Shown here: positions 63,261 to 64,000 of the stretch, one piece after another
How positions within the stretch are numbered: position 1 is the first letter of the stretch
How the letters are laid out: each line of letters starts with the position of its first letter
DNA from: Asticcacaulis sp. YBE204
Lineage (GTDB): Bacteria; Pseudomonadota; Alphaproteobacteria; Caulobacterales; Caulobacteraceae
Length of the DNA stretch: 64,000 bases
Direction of reading: 5' to 3'
Assembly (NCBI RefSeq): GCF_000495855.1
Contig: NZ_AWGF01000013.1
Coordinates: 62,001 to 126,000, forward strand
Program-made: the position numbers and the translations under genes
The notes under the pieces: generated by a model
Seen by the model: only the letters and a program-made list of their open reading frames with translations
Told to the model about the DNA's origin: nothing
The model's database searches: none

Positions 63261-64000
63261 TGGCTCACCCATTGCTTCGCGCTTTTCCACGCCAACAACG
63301 CAAACAAAGGCGCGCCGATCAGCGACGTCAGCACTCCCAGCCGGATATCGGTACTCGACGGGATCACGCGGATAAAGGCGTCGGCGAGCAGGACCATCAG
63401 CCCTCCGGCCAGTCCCGAAGGCCATATGAGACTGTACGGGTCACGAATACCGAGCGTGCGCACGAAATGCGGTGCCGCCAAACCGACAAAGCCGATGACA
63501 CCGGCCACCGCCACGGACAAGCCGGCCAGCACACTGATCGACAGCACCGACAGCGCCGCGACCGCCTTGACATTGACACCCTGCGACCGCGCCGTGTCTT
63601 CGCCAAGGCTCAGCATACGCAATCCGCGTCCCAGTCGCGCGACCATGATCCCGGCCACCACCAACCCCGCCGTAGCTAGTCCCGCGTCTTCCCAGCTACG
63701 GTTTTCGACCGAGCCCATCATCCAGCCGAGGATTTCGGCCGTTGTTACCGGCGACGGCGACAGGTTGAACACCAGCGCCATCAGCGCCCCGCACAGGCTC
63801 GACAGGCCGACGCCGAGCAGAATCAAGGCCTGCCGGTCGGGAAACTTCGCCACGAACGCCAGAATAATCAGCGAAATCAAACCAGAAAACAGAAGCGCGA
63901 ATCCTTCGACGCCCCACGATGTCAGACCCAGCTCGAAGACGATCGCCACCGCCGCCCCAAGCCCGGCCCCTGCCGAAACACCCATAATGCCGGGTTCGGC
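63257..64000 (-). CDS. FecCD-type ABC transporter permease, C-terminal part (cut by window edge)
   Basis: An inner-membrane permease for iron chelates or vitamin B12. About 248 codons are present, beginning in EPGIMGVSAGAGLGAAVAI, which is the start of the conserved PxxLGVSSGA region, so roughly 60-90 residues lie outside. Later segments include GWMMGSVENRSWED, LGEDTARSQGVNV and VGFVGLAAPHFVR, followed by STDIRLGVLTSLIGAPLFALLAWK. The substrate-binding protein and receptor are not in the window, so the ligand is unknown. Confidence 0.94.
   Translation of the reverse strand, partial: AEPGIMGVSAGAGLGAAVAIVFELGLTSWGVEGFALLFSGLISLIILAFVAKFPDRQALILLGVGLSSLCGALMALVFNLSPSPVTTAEILGWMMGSVENRSWEDAGLATAGLVVAGIMVARLGRGLRMLSLGEDTARSQGVNVKAVAALSVLSISVLAGLSVAVAGVIGFVGLAAPHFVRTLGIRDPYSLIWPSGLAGGLMVLLADAFIRVIPSSTDIRLGVLTSLIGAPLFALLAWKSAKQWVSQ

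Overview
The window looks like ordinary chromosome from a GC-rich alphaproteobacterium. The evidence is a C4-pathway 5-aminolevulinate synthase (hemA), a short class II prolyl-tRNA synthetase, a ubiquinol-cytochrome c chaperone, DUF1467, DUF2842 and DUF6898 proteins, and the conserved order rpoZ-rel-pyrE-pdxJ-acpS-lepB-rnc-era-recO. Gene content (MotB, PhoX, HppA, yceD-plsX-fabH-ihfA-MerR) best fits the Caulobacterales, perhaps Asticcacaulis. That placement is an inference from protein impressions; no search was run. I see no prophage, integrase, transposase, CRISPR array or rRNA operon.

Layout. 1-7000: a minus-strand run of argC, a DUF1467 protein, proS, lolC, lolD and the 5' part of dnaE (cut by the window edge). 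7000-13200: rplM-rpsI with a clear promoter and terminator, a Tat-exported PhoX-like protein, haem A synthase, two small membrane proteins, a glycine-rich-domain protein and a YafK-type L,D-transpeptidase. 13290-13830: two tRNA-Pro genes (CGG and GGG), each with its own promoter and terminator, around a heavily structured spacer. 13900-18900: ihfA-merR, yceD-plsX-fabH, a bc1-complex chaperone and bamE. 19000-28900: hppA, thiL-nusB-ribH-ribB-ribE, a RibD reductase domain without its deaminase, nrdR and glyA. 28650-31000: a DUF6898 gene, a RelE/ParE toxin-antitoxin pair, a VOC protein and hemA. 31000-39500: hemB, several small enzymes, motB, the leucyl/arginyl transferase, an ArsR regulator with its membrane partner, and exoD. 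39500-53100: parC, a diguanylate cyclase and the long recO-to-rpoZ cluster. 53100-64000: an EamA transporter, folK, an NYN protein, smpB-dapA, a soluble lytic transglycosylase, a nitronate monooxygenase-like enzyme and an iron-type ABC transporter cut by the right edge.

Functionally the window joins central information processing (dnaE, parC, tRNAs, ribosomal proteins, rnc, era, smpB, rpoZ, rel), envelope biogenesis (Lol, BamE, lipid synthesis, lepB, transpeptidase, transglycosylase), cofactor synthesis (riboflavin, thiamine, haem, pyridoxal, folate) and motility (motB, GGDEF).

The least-explained material is non-coding. Three copies of a compound inverted-repeat element are built from phased CACAGAT units (38667-38958, 55985-56308, 61028-61387). 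Two REP-like GC-rich hairpin families sit between genes and inside operons. A branched inverted repeat separates phoX from ctaA, and a hairpin-dense spacer lies between the tRNA-Pro genes. Notable protein oddities are the deaminase-less RibD, a RibB with a GTP cyclohydrolase II-like domain lacking its zinc cysteines, and a Rel enzyme with a long proline-rich N-terminal extension.
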